A stretch of 64,000 nt of DNA, from the NCBI RefSeq assembly GCF_014651495.1, contig NZ_BMWZ01000001.1, forward strand, positions 250,575-314,574, in the 5' to 3' direction. The notes beneath the pieces were generated by a model. The model had not been told where the DNA came from. It did no database searches and saw only the letters and a list, made by a program, of their open reading frames with translations. Numbering within the stretch: the stretch's first letter is position 1; every line of letters begins with the position of its first letter. Positions 8,757 through 16,964 of this stretch are shown here, in pieces. Position numbers and translations under genes: made by a program. This stretch comes from Algibacter mikhailovii. Lineage in GTDB: Bacteria > Bacteroidota > Bacteroidia > Flavobacteriales > Flavobacteriaceae.

Positions 8757-9773
8757 ATGGTTATAGATCTTAGAAGTGACACCGTAACAAAACCAACAAA
8801 AGCTATGTTGGAAGCTATGATGCAAGCTAAAGTTGGTGATGACGTTTTTAGAGAGGATCCCACTGTGAACGCATTAGAACTTAAGGTTGCCAAAATGTTT
8901 AATAAAGAATCGGCCCTATTTTTTCCTAGTGGCACTATGGCTAACCAAACTGCTTTAAAACTACATACAAATCCTGGGGATCAAGTTATTTGTGACAAGT
9001 ATGCCCATATATACAATTATGAATCTGGAGGAGCTTCTTTCAATAGTGGCGTTTCTTGCAAATTAATTGATGGAAAAAGAGGTATGTTTAATGCAGGTCA
9101 AGTTTTAGAAGCGATTAATCCAGATGCCTATTATTATAGTAATACAAGTTTAATAGAGCTAGAAAACACAACCAATAAAGGAGGTGGAGCTTGTTGGGAT
9201 TTTAATGAGATTTTAAAAATAAAAAGGGTTTGTGATGAAAATAGACTAGGGTTTCATTTAGATGGAGCCAGACTGTGGCATGCTTTGGTTGCAAAAAATG
9301 AAACTACTGAGCAATATGGTGATGCCTTTGACACCATTTCTGTTTGTCTTAGTAAAGGCTTAGGTTGTCCTGTTGGTTCTGTTCTTACCGGAAACTCAGA
9401 AATAATGCAAAAGGCTATTAGGATAAGAAAGATTTTTGGGGGTAACATGAGGCAAGCAGGTTATTTGGCTGCAGCTGGTTTGTACGCATTAGAACATAAC
9501 GTTAAAAGGCTGCATGAAGACCACTTGAAAGCTAGAGAAATAGGTGATGTATTGAATAATTTGCATAGTATCAAAACTGTTGAAGAAATAGAAACTAATA
9601 TTATTATTTTTGAATTAGTAGGTTCTATTAATGAATATGAATTTACTCAAAAACTTGCAAAAGAAAATATTCATATCATTAGTATGGGTGGGGGTAAGCT
9701 ACGTATGGTAACCCATATGAATTATACTGATAGCATGCATAATAAGTTGATTGAAATAATTTCATCAATATAA
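8757..9773 (+). CDS. Threonine-aldolase-fold PLP enzyme (low-specificity L-threonine aldolase family)
   Basis: 338 aa, cytoplasmic. MVIDLRSDTVTKPTKAML is the classic start of the family. SALFFPSGTMANQTAL contains the PLP phosphate-binding turn, HLDGARLWHA the PLP-stacking Asp, and SVCLSKGLGCPVGS the Schiff-base lysine at about 200. The family cleaves threonine or allo-threonine to glycine and acetaldehyde. Position inside the glycan locus suggests supply of glycine or threonine, or another beta-hydroxy amino acid reaction, to the flanking ATP-grasp ligases. A decayed copy of its 3' end lies at 10140-10317. Confidence 0.88.
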   Translation: MVIDLRSDTVTKPTKAMLEAMMQAKVGDDVFREDPTVNALELKVAKMFNKESALFFPSGTMANQTALKLHTNPGDQVICDKYAHIYNYESGGASFNSGVSCKLIDGKRGMFNAGQVLEAINPDAYYYSNTSLIELENTTNKGGGACWDFNEILKIKRVCDENRLGFHLDGARLWHALVAKNETTEQYGDAFDTISVCLSKGLGCPVGSVLTGNSEIMQKAIRIRKIFGGNMRQAGYLAAAGLYALEHNVKRLHEDHLKAREIGDVLNNLHSIKTVEEIETNIIIFELVGSINEYEFTQKLAKENIHIISMGGGKLRMVTHMNYTDSMHNKLIEIISSI

Positions 9774-9776
9774 TAA

Positions 9777-9875
9777 ATGTTGCGTGATTTAATTGAAAAT
9801 AACTTGAATTTTAAAAATATTCCTGAATCAATTCAAGGCGTAAAAATTCATGTTTTATTAATTTTTGAACGGTAA
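9777..9875 (+). pseudogene. Relic of the 5' end of an ATP-grasp gene
   Basis: This stretch aligns with the start of the intact ATP-grasp gene at about 10321-10415 with one single-base gap and roughly 70% identity by hand count. The longest shared runs are GATTTAATTG and TCATGTTTTATTA. Its 32-codon frame ends early at TAA, yet still encodes FKNIP...HVLL, matching LKNIS...HVLL in the intact gene. It directly follows the aldolase stop, exactly as the intact ATP-grasp follows the aldolase relic. Similarity fades beyond about 9880. Confidence 0.75.
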
Positions 9876-10084
9876 CACTTATATGTATTGAAATAATCAT
9901 GCTTTTTTGTCGACTAAATGTTGTTTTTAGACGATTATTAGTGGTAATATTATTATATTTATTCAGTAATACTATATGTCCAAATCAAAGGTTTATTAAG
10001 GTTTAGTTTTTAATAAAACATTTTGTTTTTTTATTCTTCAAATAAGTAATTAATTCAATACAGCACATCTTTTAGATTCGATGA

Positions 10085-10317
10085 TTGTGCCAAAGGAAAT
10101 GCTCGATTACATCATATTATTGAAGAAAGAAATATTTACTTTTATTATATTTTTTGAATTAATTGATGTCGTTAATGAAATTGAATTTACTAAAAAACTC
10201 GCATAATAAAATTTCATATAATTATAATTGGCATTGGTAACTATCGCATTATAACTCTTAATAAATTCTATTGGTAGCATGCATCATAAAATGATAGAAA
10301 TAATTGGTTTAATATAA
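10085..10317 (+). pseudogene. Relic of the 3' end of the threonine-aldolase gene
   Basis: Strongest from 10140. The remnant encodes FFELIDVVNEIEFTKKLA, matching IFELVGSINEYEFTQKLA of the intact gene, then two stops. After frame disruptions it resumes SMHHKMIEIIGLI-stop against SMHNKLIEIISSI-stop. The stop codons of the two copies lie 544 bp apart (9773 and 10317). Weaker similarity extends left to about 10085. The gap 9876-10084 between the relics has no recognisable gene. Confidence 0.8.
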
Positions 10318-10342
10318 TAATTGGTGGAAGATTTAATTGGTG

Positions 10343-11455
10343 ATGGCTAAGAACTTAAAAAATATTTCGGTATTAATTCCAGATGGAGAAACTCATGTTT
10401 TATTATATGTTGTTAATTGTTTGTCTTTAGAAAAAGGAGTGGATATTTATGTGATTTCTTCTAAGAAAAAGGGCTACATGAAATATTCAAGGTTTATTAA
10501 AAAATACATCTACTATCCAGAAACAACCACTGAAGATTGGATTGCTCATATTAATTCAGAAGTTGAAAGACATCAAATAGATATTGTATTGCCGATATAT
10601 TACAATGGAATAAAAGCGCTTTTAAAAAACAGAAATAAGCTTAAATATCCCGATAAGCTATGTGACTTACCAAGCCTTAAAAATTTTAGTATAGCTGGAA
10701 ATAAGGGCTTTCTATTCCTTCACTTAAAAAAGCATAATATTCTATGTCCCGATAGTTTAATTGTTAATCAGTCGCATTTACCTATTGTTGTTAATCTATC
10801 TTTTCCGGTGATAATAAAACCAGTTGAAGATTATGGTGGTGGCGAGGGGATAGCAATAGTTAAAACTCATGAAGAGTTAATAAATTATTTTAAGGCTAAT
10901 AACTTTAAGTGCGATACTATTATACAAGAGTATATTGTAGGATATGATCTTTGTTGTAATGTTCTTTGCAAAGATGGCGAATTGATAGCTCATTCAATTC
11001 AAAAGGCAACAGTTTTTAGAAAAGGTCATTTAACACCTCAAATTGGTTTTGACTTTATAGAAAATCAAGATCTTATTGAGCTTACAAGAAATCTTATGAG
11101 AAGCTTAAACTGGTCGGGCATAGCCAATGTAGACTTGAGATTTGATGAAAAAAATAATGTTTTTAAAATTCTTGAAATAAATACTAGGTTTTGGTTAGGT
11201 ACTGATGCTTCCTCAATTGCAGGTGTCAACTTTCCATATTTATATTGTCTTTCCTCGTTAGGTCAGAAGCCAGGAAGTCAACAAATAATACCTATGTCAT
11301 ATTTGAGTTTAGAAGGATTGGCTAAGCGATTTAAGAAGAACCCCTTTTTTATTTTTAACCTAAAATATATATTCAAGTATTCTCCAATAAGTTTCATAAT
11401 AAAAGACCCATTGCCTATTGTATTTAAAGCCTTATCGGTGGTCAAATTGCAATAA
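10343..11455 (+). CDS. ATP-grasp domain ligase (carboxylate-amine ligase-like)
   Basis: 370 aa from the ATG at 10343; TTG and GTG codons just upstream would add two residues. The N-terminal domain (MAKNLKNISVLIPDGE) is a PylC-like pre-ATP-grasp fold. ATP-grasp motifs are FPVIIKPVEDYGGGEG (ATP lysine and glycine loop), IIQEYIVGYDLCC, and the metal-binding ILEINTRFWLGTDAS. The C-terminal 50 residues are hydrophobic and basic and may touch the membrane. Last gene of the glycan locus, followed by an intrinsic terminator. Substrates are unknown; an amino acid or aminosugar amide bond is the expected product class. Confidence 0.85.
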   Translation: MAKNLKNISVLIPDGETHVLLYVVNCLSLEKGVDIYVISSKKKGYMKYSRFIKKYIYYPETTTEDWIAHINSEVERHQIDIVLPIYYNGIKALLKNRNKLKYPDKLCDLPSLKNFSIAGNKGFLFLHLKKHNILCPDSLIVNQSHLPIVVNLSFPVIIKPVEDYGGGEGIAIVKTHEELINYFKANNFKCDTIIQEYIVGYDLCCNVLCKDGELIAHSIQKATVFRKGHLTPQIGFDFIENQDLIELTRNLMRSLNWSGIANVDLRFDEKNNVFKILEINTRFWLGTDASSIAGVNFPYLYCLSSLGQKPGSQQIIPMSYLSLEGLAKRFKKNPFFIFNLKYIFKYSPISFIIKDPLPIVFKALSVVKLQ

Positions 11456-11506
11456 TTATTTATATAATTACCCCGATTAAAATGAAGTGTCTTTTATTTT
11501 AAATAA

Positions 11507-11542
11507 AAAAGGAGTAGAAACTTTCTAGTTTCTACTCCTTTT
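11507..11542. terminator. Bidirectional intrinsic terminator
   Basis: Perfect inverted repeat of 14-15 bp (AAAGGAGTAGAAAC / GTTTCTACTCCTTT) with a 6-nt loop and A/T runs on both sides. It closes the ATP-grasp gene and the convergent lipoprotein gene. Confidence 0.92.
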
Positions 11543-11608
11543 ATTATCCTTTTCAAGATACTATACAGCTAATACTGTTATAATTGTATCATTTAAATTT
11601 ACACTAAA

Positions 11609-12841
11609 TTAATACTTTTTGTATTTACATTTTGCGTAGTGTTTACATCCCCAGTGTCTGTAACATTTGTTAAATTCTGGCTTTATATATTCACAAAGTT
11701 CACTGTCATCTATATTATGGCCTTCTATTACTTCAAAAACGCCTCTAGTATAGCCTGGACCGATTTTTATATCACAATTAGTTTTGATCTTTGTGTAATA
11801 CCATTTACCAATAAAGATGTATATGTACTTTCCAAATGATCCATCTCCATTAGCTCCATTAATTGTGAATTCTTCTCCTGATTCTAATTTTTTGTCAAAT
11901 ATTTTTATTCCACGACATGTGTTTTCCTTCTTTTGATAAATTTTGATTCTTTTAGATTTGCACCAATCAAATTTAAGAGTTAAATCTTTTACGCCTTCCT
12001 TACATGTAACACACTCTTCTTCTTTAGGTTGTACCTCTTGAGTAATTATAATGGATTGCTTGCCATCAGGAACAAGAATAACGCCTATTTGTTGACCGCA
12101 TTGAGGAATAAAATCTTGACCATAGTCCCTTGCTTTTTGAGCTATCTCTTGGGCTAAACGTATATTGTCTGGGTTAGACTTCCATTCTCCTGTTGGATCA
12201 GTAAGATACAAACAATCTTGACAAACCGAATCATCCACTAAATCCCAAATAGCCCATTGTATATGACCAAACGCGTAAACACCTCCATTTGGGCTTTCTT
12301 GACCAATAAATGACTGATTTAAAACCCAGTTAACTAAATCAAAATTTTCAGGATGTTCAAATTTTCCTTCGGGCAGTTCTTCATAACTAGAATACACTTC
12401 AAAATCAAACGGACCTTCAACACCAAGACTTAAATCTTGATCTACGCACCAAGCTGGTATGTCTATACCGGCAAGATTACTGTCTAAAATTTCTAATGAA
12501 AAATAAGAATTTACACCAGGTTTTTTATTCGTTTTTGCACTTATTACATCAGGAAGATTTATTGCTAATCCTTCAATGTCAGGAATACAAGAAACACTTT
12601 TTTTACTAGAATATTTTCCTGTACTAGCTAGGCTTGTAACTAATATTTCACTCTCAGAATCAAATTCCAAAGTTAGATCTTCTTCGCCATCTGAAATTAG
12701 TATTTCATCTTCTAAGGCGGCTTCAATTTCTTCTAAAGTGACTTCATCTATTGCAACTTCGCCTGCAACAGGTTCTGTCTGGCAAGAAGAAAATGAAATA
12801 AATAGCATTAATAATAATAGTAGTTTGGATGCTTTTTTCAT
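11609..12841 (-). CDS. Surface lipoprotein with a DUF7467-like C-terminal domain
   Basis: 410 aa. Signal MKKASKLLLLLMLFISFSSC has a lipobox ending at Cys20, followed by an acidic linker rich in Glu/Asp (residues 22-70). The middle contains LVNWVLNQ and FGHIQWAIWDLVDD, the spacing seen in adhesin thioester-like modules with an essential AIW. The C-terminal part, from CVTCKEGVKDLTLKF, through GSFGKYIYIF, to GPGYTRGVFEVIEG, resembles from memory the DUF7467 repeat found once or many times in secreted bacterial proteins. Expected location: outer-membrane lipoprotein exposed at the surface. Function unknown. It is convergent with the glycan locus and has no partner gene. Confidence 0.75.
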   Translation of the reverse strand: MKKASKLLLLLMLFISFSSCQTEPVAGEVAIDEVTLEEIEAALEDEILISDGEEDLTLEFDSESEILVTSLASTGKYSSKKSVSCIPDIEGLAINLPDVISAKTNKKPGVNSYFSLEILDSNLAGIDIPAWCVDQDLSLGVEGPFDFEVYSSYEELPEGKFEHPENFDLVNWVLNQSFIGQESPNGGVYAFGHIQWAIWDLVDDSVCQDCLYLTDPTGEWKSNPDNIRLAQEIAQKARDYGQDFIPQCGQQIGVILVPDGKQSIIITQEVQPKEEECVTCKEGVKDLTLKFDWCKSKRIKIYQKKENTCRGIKIFDKKLESGEEFTINGANGDGSFGKYIYIFIGKWYYTKIKTNCDIKIGPGYTRGVFEVIEGHNIDDSELCEYIKPEFNKCYRHWGCKHYAKCKYKKY

Positions 12842-13067
12842 AATAGTAATATTGTTAAAATTAGTACAACAAAACTATTAGGTTGTTAAGCGCCCTTTGT
12901 TTTTTTTAGATGAAAGACATATTTTAATTGTTAAAAAAGGGAATCGTATTTTTTAATCGGTGAATATTAGCATTTTATACGAAGTATTAGCCCTGAATTA
13001 CCTCAATTAAATGTTGTAAAAAGTTAAAATTGATAGCGTAGTATCTATGTGCTATTATAAAAATAGT

Positions 13068-13391
13068 TTACTTAAACATATCCATCCCCGGAATATTTGG
13101 CATGCCTTCTTTGGCAACGGCAGCTAATTCTGCTTCGTTAATTCCCGTGGCTTTTTCTATAGCTTTATTTAAAGTAAGAATTAAATAATCTTCAAGCTGT
13201 TCTTTATCTTCAAGCAAGGTATCATCAATGCTAATAGATTTAATAGTTCTATTTGCAGTAAGTGTTACTTTTAAAGATCCATCATTGCTAGATTCATCAA
13301 TTAAAACGGTGTCTAAACGTTTTTTAGTTTCTTCCACTTTTTTTTGAGCGTCTTTGAGTTTATTCATCATGCCCATCATATCTCCAAACAT
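13068..13391 (-). CDS. YbaB/EbfC family nucleoid-associated protein
   Basis: 107 aa, the usual length. [26 protein letters not shown] is the typical amphipathic helix and Met-rich start; the central beta sheet reads [15 protein letters not shown], and the end carries the GMPNIPGM tail. It forms dimers that bind DNA, and in many bacteria it is linked to recombination genes, though no recR or dnaX is adjacent here. It is divergent from oligopeptidase B, with 78 bp between starts. Confidence 0.93.
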   Translation of the reverse strand: MFGDMMGMMNKLKDAQKKVEETKKRLDTVLIDESSNDGSLKVTLTANRTIKSISIDDTLLEDKEQLEDYLILTLNKAIEKATGINEAELAAVAKEGMPNIPGMDMFK

Positions 13392-13420
13392 TTTGTGTAT
13401 TTTTAAAGGATTGTACTTCG

Positions 13421-13428
13421 CAAATTTA
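13421..13428 (-). promoter_or_regulatory. Bacteroidetes -7 element for ybaB
   Basis: TAAATTTG on the minus strand, 30 nt before the ATG at 13391, matches TAnnTTTG. No clear TTG at -33. Confidence 0.45.
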
Positions 13429-13469
13429 TTACAATATCATTTAAATTAAATATTATTTACATAGAAAAG

Positions 13470-15611
13470 ATGATAAAGACAATAGCTATTACCTGCTTTA
13501 GTTTTATTTTTGCCGTTTCTTGTAAAAATGATAAATCAATGAATCTTGAAATGAGCGATGTAAAAGCACCTTTAGCTAAGAAAATTTCAAAAGAATTAAT
13601 AATCCATAATGATGTTAGAACGGATAATTATTATTGGCTAAATGACAGAGATAATCAAGAAGTTATAGAATATTTAAATGAAGAAAATGCATATACTAAG
13701 GACCAGTTAAAACATACTGAAGACATTCAAAAACAATTGTTTGAGGAAATGAAGGGGAGGATAAAGGAAGATGATTCCACAGTACCTTATAAACTCAATG
13801 GTTATTGGTACGTAACCAAATATGAATTAGGTAAGGATTACCCTATTTATTTACGCAGAAAGGAGTATATCGATGCTAAAGATGAAATTTTATTTGATTG
13901 TAATGAAATGGCTAAAGATTATTCCTATTTTAATCTAGGTGGTATATCAATTAGTCCAGACAATAGTTTAGTAGCATATTCTGTTGATACTGTAAGTAGA
14001 AGGCAGTATACTATTCGTATTAAAAATTTAGTAACAGGAGAAGTGTATTCAGATGAAATACTGAATACAACAGGCAGTGCTACATGGGCCAATGATAATA
14101 AAACATTGTTTTATTCCATAAAGGATGAAGTTACACTGAGAGCTCATAAAATATTTAAACATAAACTGAATACAAACTGTGTTGAAGATGTTGAAGTGTA
14201 TCATGAAGAAGATGAAACATTTAATACGTTTGTTTATAAAACAAAGTCTAAAAAGTATATTGTAATTGGGGCTTCAAGCACCTTGACTTCAGAATATCAA
14301 ATTCTAAATGCGGATACTCCAGATAATGCATTTAAAGTTTTTCAAAAACGAACCAGTGGTTTGGAATACAATATAGCACATTACGGTGATAATTTTTATA
14401 TAATTTCTAATGTAGATAATGCTACCAATTTTAAGATATCTAAAACCAGTGAAGATGGGACTGATAAAACAAATTGGAAAGATGTTATTCCACATAGAGA
14501 TTCTGTTTTAATTGAGGATATTGAGATTTTTAATGATTATTTAGTGGTTAATGAAAGGGAAAACGGGCTTAATAATTTACGCATAATAAGTTGGAATGGA
14601 GCAGAAGATTACTACTTACCATTTAATTCAGAAACTTATACTGCTTATATAGGCAATAATCCGGACTTTAATAGTGATGATTTGCGTTATGGATATAATA
14701 GTCTAACCGCTCCAAGTTCAATTAGGGAATACAATTTTAAAACTAAAAAAACTCAAATAAAGAAGGAACAGGCTGTATTAGGAGGAACATTTAAAAAGGA
14801 AAACTACGAGTCAAAACGAGTTTGGGCAGAAGCACGAGATGGTGTTAAAGTGCCTATTTCTTTAGTTTATAAAAAAGGGCTTAAACTTGATGGATCAAAC
14901 CCTGTGCTACAGTATGCTTATGGCTCTTACGGTTCTACAATAGATCCTTCATTTTCAAGTATAAGATTGAGCTTATTAGATAGAGGTTTTATATATGCTA
15001 TAGCCCATGTTAGAGGCGGAGAATATCTTGGAAGAGCTTGGTATGAAGATGGAAAATTATTAACGAAAAAAAACACGTTTACTGATTTTATTGATTGCTC
15101 TAAATACTTGATTGAACAAAACTATACTTCTAATAAACATTTATATGCCTATGGAGGCTCTGCTGGAGGCCTATTAATAGGAGCAGTAATTAATATGAAT
15201 CCAGAATTATATCATGGTGTACTTGCAGCTGTACCTTTTGTTGATGTGGTAACCACTATGTTGGATGATACAATTCCATTAACCACAGGGGAGTATGATG
15301 AATGGGGAAACCCTAATAATGAAGATTTTTATAATTATATGAAATCCTATTCGCCATATGATAATGTGAAATCTCAAGAATACCCTCATATGCTGGTAAC
15401 TACAGGGCTACATGATTCACAGGTGCAGTATTGGGAACCAGCCAAGTGGGTTGCTAAATTAAGAACCCTTAAGTCTGGTAATAGTATATTAATGTTGCAT
15501 ACAGATATGGACTCCGGTCATGGTGGGGCTTCAGGACGTTTTGAAAGTTTAAAAGAAGTGGCTATGGAATATGCCTTTTTGTTAGATTTAGAAGGAATTC
15601 ATGGTCAATAA
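13470..15611 (+). CDS. S9A serine peptidase, oligopeptidase B-like lipoprotein
   Basis: 713 aa. Signal MIKTIAITCFSFIFAVSC ends in a lipobox Cys, so it is probably anchored in an envelope membrane. The N-terminal beta-propeller (about 70-430) is followed by an alpha/beta-hydrolase domain: catalytic Ser in YAYGGSAGGLLIG, Asp in the VTTGLHDSQVQYW segment and His in MDSGHGGASGR. HVRGGEYLGRAWYEDGK is the PREPL/OPB signature. It cleaves short peptides after basic (OPB) or proline residues; the RxxGGE.GR.WY form favours OPB. A single gene with its own start region divergent from ybaB. Confidence 0.92.
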   Translation: MIKTIAITCFSFIFAVSCKNDKSMNLEMSDVKAPLAKKISKELIIHNDVRTDNYYWLNDRDNQEVIEYLNEENAYTKDQLKHTEDIQKQLFEEMKGRIKEDDSTVPYKLNGYWYVTKYELGKDYPIYLRRKEYIDAKDEILFDCNEMAKDYSYFNLGGISISPDNSLVAYSVDTVSRRQYTIRIKNLVTGEVYSDEILNTTGSATWANDNKTLFYSIKDEVTLRAHKIFKHKLNTNCVEDVEVYHEEDETFNTFVYKTKSKKYIVIGASSTLTSEYQILNADTPDNAFKVFQKRTSGLEYNIAHYGDNFYIISNVDNATNFKISKTSEDGTDKTNWKDVIPHRDSVLIEDIEIFNDYLVVNERENGLNNLRIISWNGAEDYYLPFNSETYTAYIGNNPDFNSDDLRYGYNSLTAPSSIREYNFKTKKTQIKKEQAVLGGTFKKENYESKRVWAEARDGVKVPISLVYKKGLKLDGSNPVLQYAYGSYGSTIDPSFSSIRLSLLDRGFIYAIAHVRGGEYLGRAWYEDGKLLTKKNTFTDFIDCSKYLIEQNYTSNKHLYAYGGSAGGLLIGAVINMNPELYHGVLAAVPFVDVVTTMLDDTIPLTTGEYDEWGNPNNEDFYNYMKSYSPYDNVKSQEYPHMLVTTGLHDSQVQYWEPAKWVAKLRTLKSGNSILMLHTDMDSGHGGASGRFESLKEVAMEYAFLLDLEGIHGQ

Positions 15612-15623
15612 AAAAAAAAGTTT

Positions 15624-15631
15624 TATTTTTG
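15624..15631 (+). promoter_or_regulatory. Bacteroidetes -7 element for the cysteine synthase gene
   Basis: TATTTTTG followed by TGCG, 55 nt before the ATG at 15687, fits TAnnTTTG. It starts 12 nt after the oligopeptidase B stop. Confidence 0.45.
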
Positions 15632-15686
15632 TGCGGTTTTAAGCATCATTATGTTTTTATATGCATAATGGTTTAAAAAAGCTTTT

Positions 15687-16727
15687 ATGAAACAAGATAA
15701 TCAAGTATTTGATAATTTGTTAGATTTAGTAGGCAATACTCCGCTTGTTAAACTTAATAAAATAGCTTCTAAGTTGAAAGGTAATTTTTATGCAAAATTA
15801 GAATCTTTCAATCCAGGACATTCCTCAAAAGATAGAATCGCATTGCATATTATAGAACAAGCCGAGGCGCAAGGTATTCTTTCTCCAGGTGACACAATAA
15901 TAGAAACGACATCGGGTAACACTGGGTTTAGTTTGGCGATGGTAAGTATAATTAAGGGTTATGAATGTGTTTTAGCAGTAAGTTCAAAATCGTCTCCAGA
16001 CAAGATTGATATGCTAAAAACCATGGGGGCAAAGGTTTATGTTTGTCCTGCTCATGTTAGTGCAGATGATCCGAGGTCGTACTATGAGGTTGCTAAGCGT
16101 TTGCATTCAGAAATAAAAGGATCCGTTTATATTAATCAATATTTTAATCAATTAAATATTGATGCACATTATAAATCTACAGGTCCTGAAATTTGGAAGC
16201 AAACCGAAGGTAAAATTACTCATTTGGTGGCTTGTAGTGGTACGGGAGGAACCATTTCTGGTACGGCGAAATATTTAAAAGAACAAAATCCTAATATCAA
16301 TATTATTGGTGTTGATGCTTTTGGTTCCGTGATTAAGAAATATCATGAAACGAGAGAGTTTGATGAAAAAGAAATCTATCCTTATAGAATAGAAGGATTA
16401 GGTAAAAACTTAATTCCTGGGGCAACAGATTTTGATTTAATAGATGAATTTGTAAAAGTAACAGATGAGGATAGTGCGCATACTGCACGTCATATAGCAC
16501 GCACAGAAGGTATGTTTGTAGGCTATACTTCAGGTGCTGCAACGCAAGCCTTGTTGCAATTAAGTGAGCAAGAGCGTTTTAAAGAGAATGACCTTGTTGT
16601 AGTTATTTATCCAGATCATGGCGCAAGATATATGAGTAAGGTTTACAGCGATAAATGGATGGAAGATCAAGGATTTTTTGATAGTATCAATGAAGCTTCA
16701 GCTGAAACAATTCAGTATATAAAATAA
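15687..16727 (+). CDS. PLP-dependent cysteine synthase family protein
   Basis: 346 aa, fold type [14 protein letters not shown] is the family start, [14 protein letters not shown] contains the Schiff-base lysine (the usual NPGGSVKDR is altered to GHSSKDR), [14 protein letters not shown] binds the substrate carboxylate, and [19 protein letters not shown] binds the PLP phosphate. It is expected to make cysteine from O-acetylserine and sulfide, or to act as cystathionine beta-synthase; the altered active-site loop leaves the exact activity open. It lacks C-terminal CBS domains. Followed by an intrinsic terminator. Confidence 0.88.
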   Translation: MKQDNQVFDNLLDLVGNTPLVKLNKIASKLKGNFYAKLESFNPGHSSKDRIALHIIEQAEAQGILSPGDTIIETTSGNTGFSLAMVSIIKGYECVLAVSSKSSPDKIDMLKTMGAKVYVCPAHVSADDPRSYYEVAKRLHSEIKGSVYINQYFNQLNIDAHYKSTGPEIWKQTEGKITHLVACSGTGGTISGTAKYLKEQNPNINIIGVDAFGSVIKKYHETREFDEKEIYPYRIEGLGKNLIPGATDFDLIDEFVKVTDEDSAHTARHIARTEGMFVGYTSGAATQALLQLSEQERFKENDLVVVIYPDHGARYMSKVYSDKWMEDQGFFDSINEASAETIQYIK

Positions 16728-16745
16728 TATAAATCATATTTTTAG

Positions 16746-16792
16746 AAAGAGATTAAGTTTTGCTTATACGGTAAGATTTAATCTCTTTTTTT
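16746..16792 (+). terminator. Intrinsic terminator after the cysteine synthase gene
   Basis: AAAGAGATTAA / TTAATCTCTTT arms around a 21-nt loop, followed by a T-run on the plus strand. Confidence 0.8.
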
Positions 16793-16843
16793 ATTTTATT
16801 AATAATTGAGGGCCAAAAATTATGCTCAGAACAGATAAATAAT

Positions 16844-16866
16844 TAATTTTGCAGCAATTAACTTTG
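16844..16866 (+). promoter_or_regulatory. Two overlapping-range -7 elements upstream of the oxoamine synthase gene
   Basis: TAATTTTG at 16844-16851 and TAACTTTG at 16859-16866 both fit TAnnTTTG, about 100-120 nt before the ATG at 16965. Which one is used cannot be told. Confidence 0.4.
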
Positions 16867-16964
16867 GGCTTCTAATATTTTTCAAACCTCTGATAATGTT
16901 ACTTGAAAATGATTGTATGCTTCAATAGATGTCTTTAAATTAAGAGCAATAAGATTTAGTATAA

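Noticed and set aside
15608-15621. Run of A after the oligopeptidase B stop as a possible sequencing error
   Set aside because: It is outside coding sequence and the gene ends with a normal stop; no effect on annotation.
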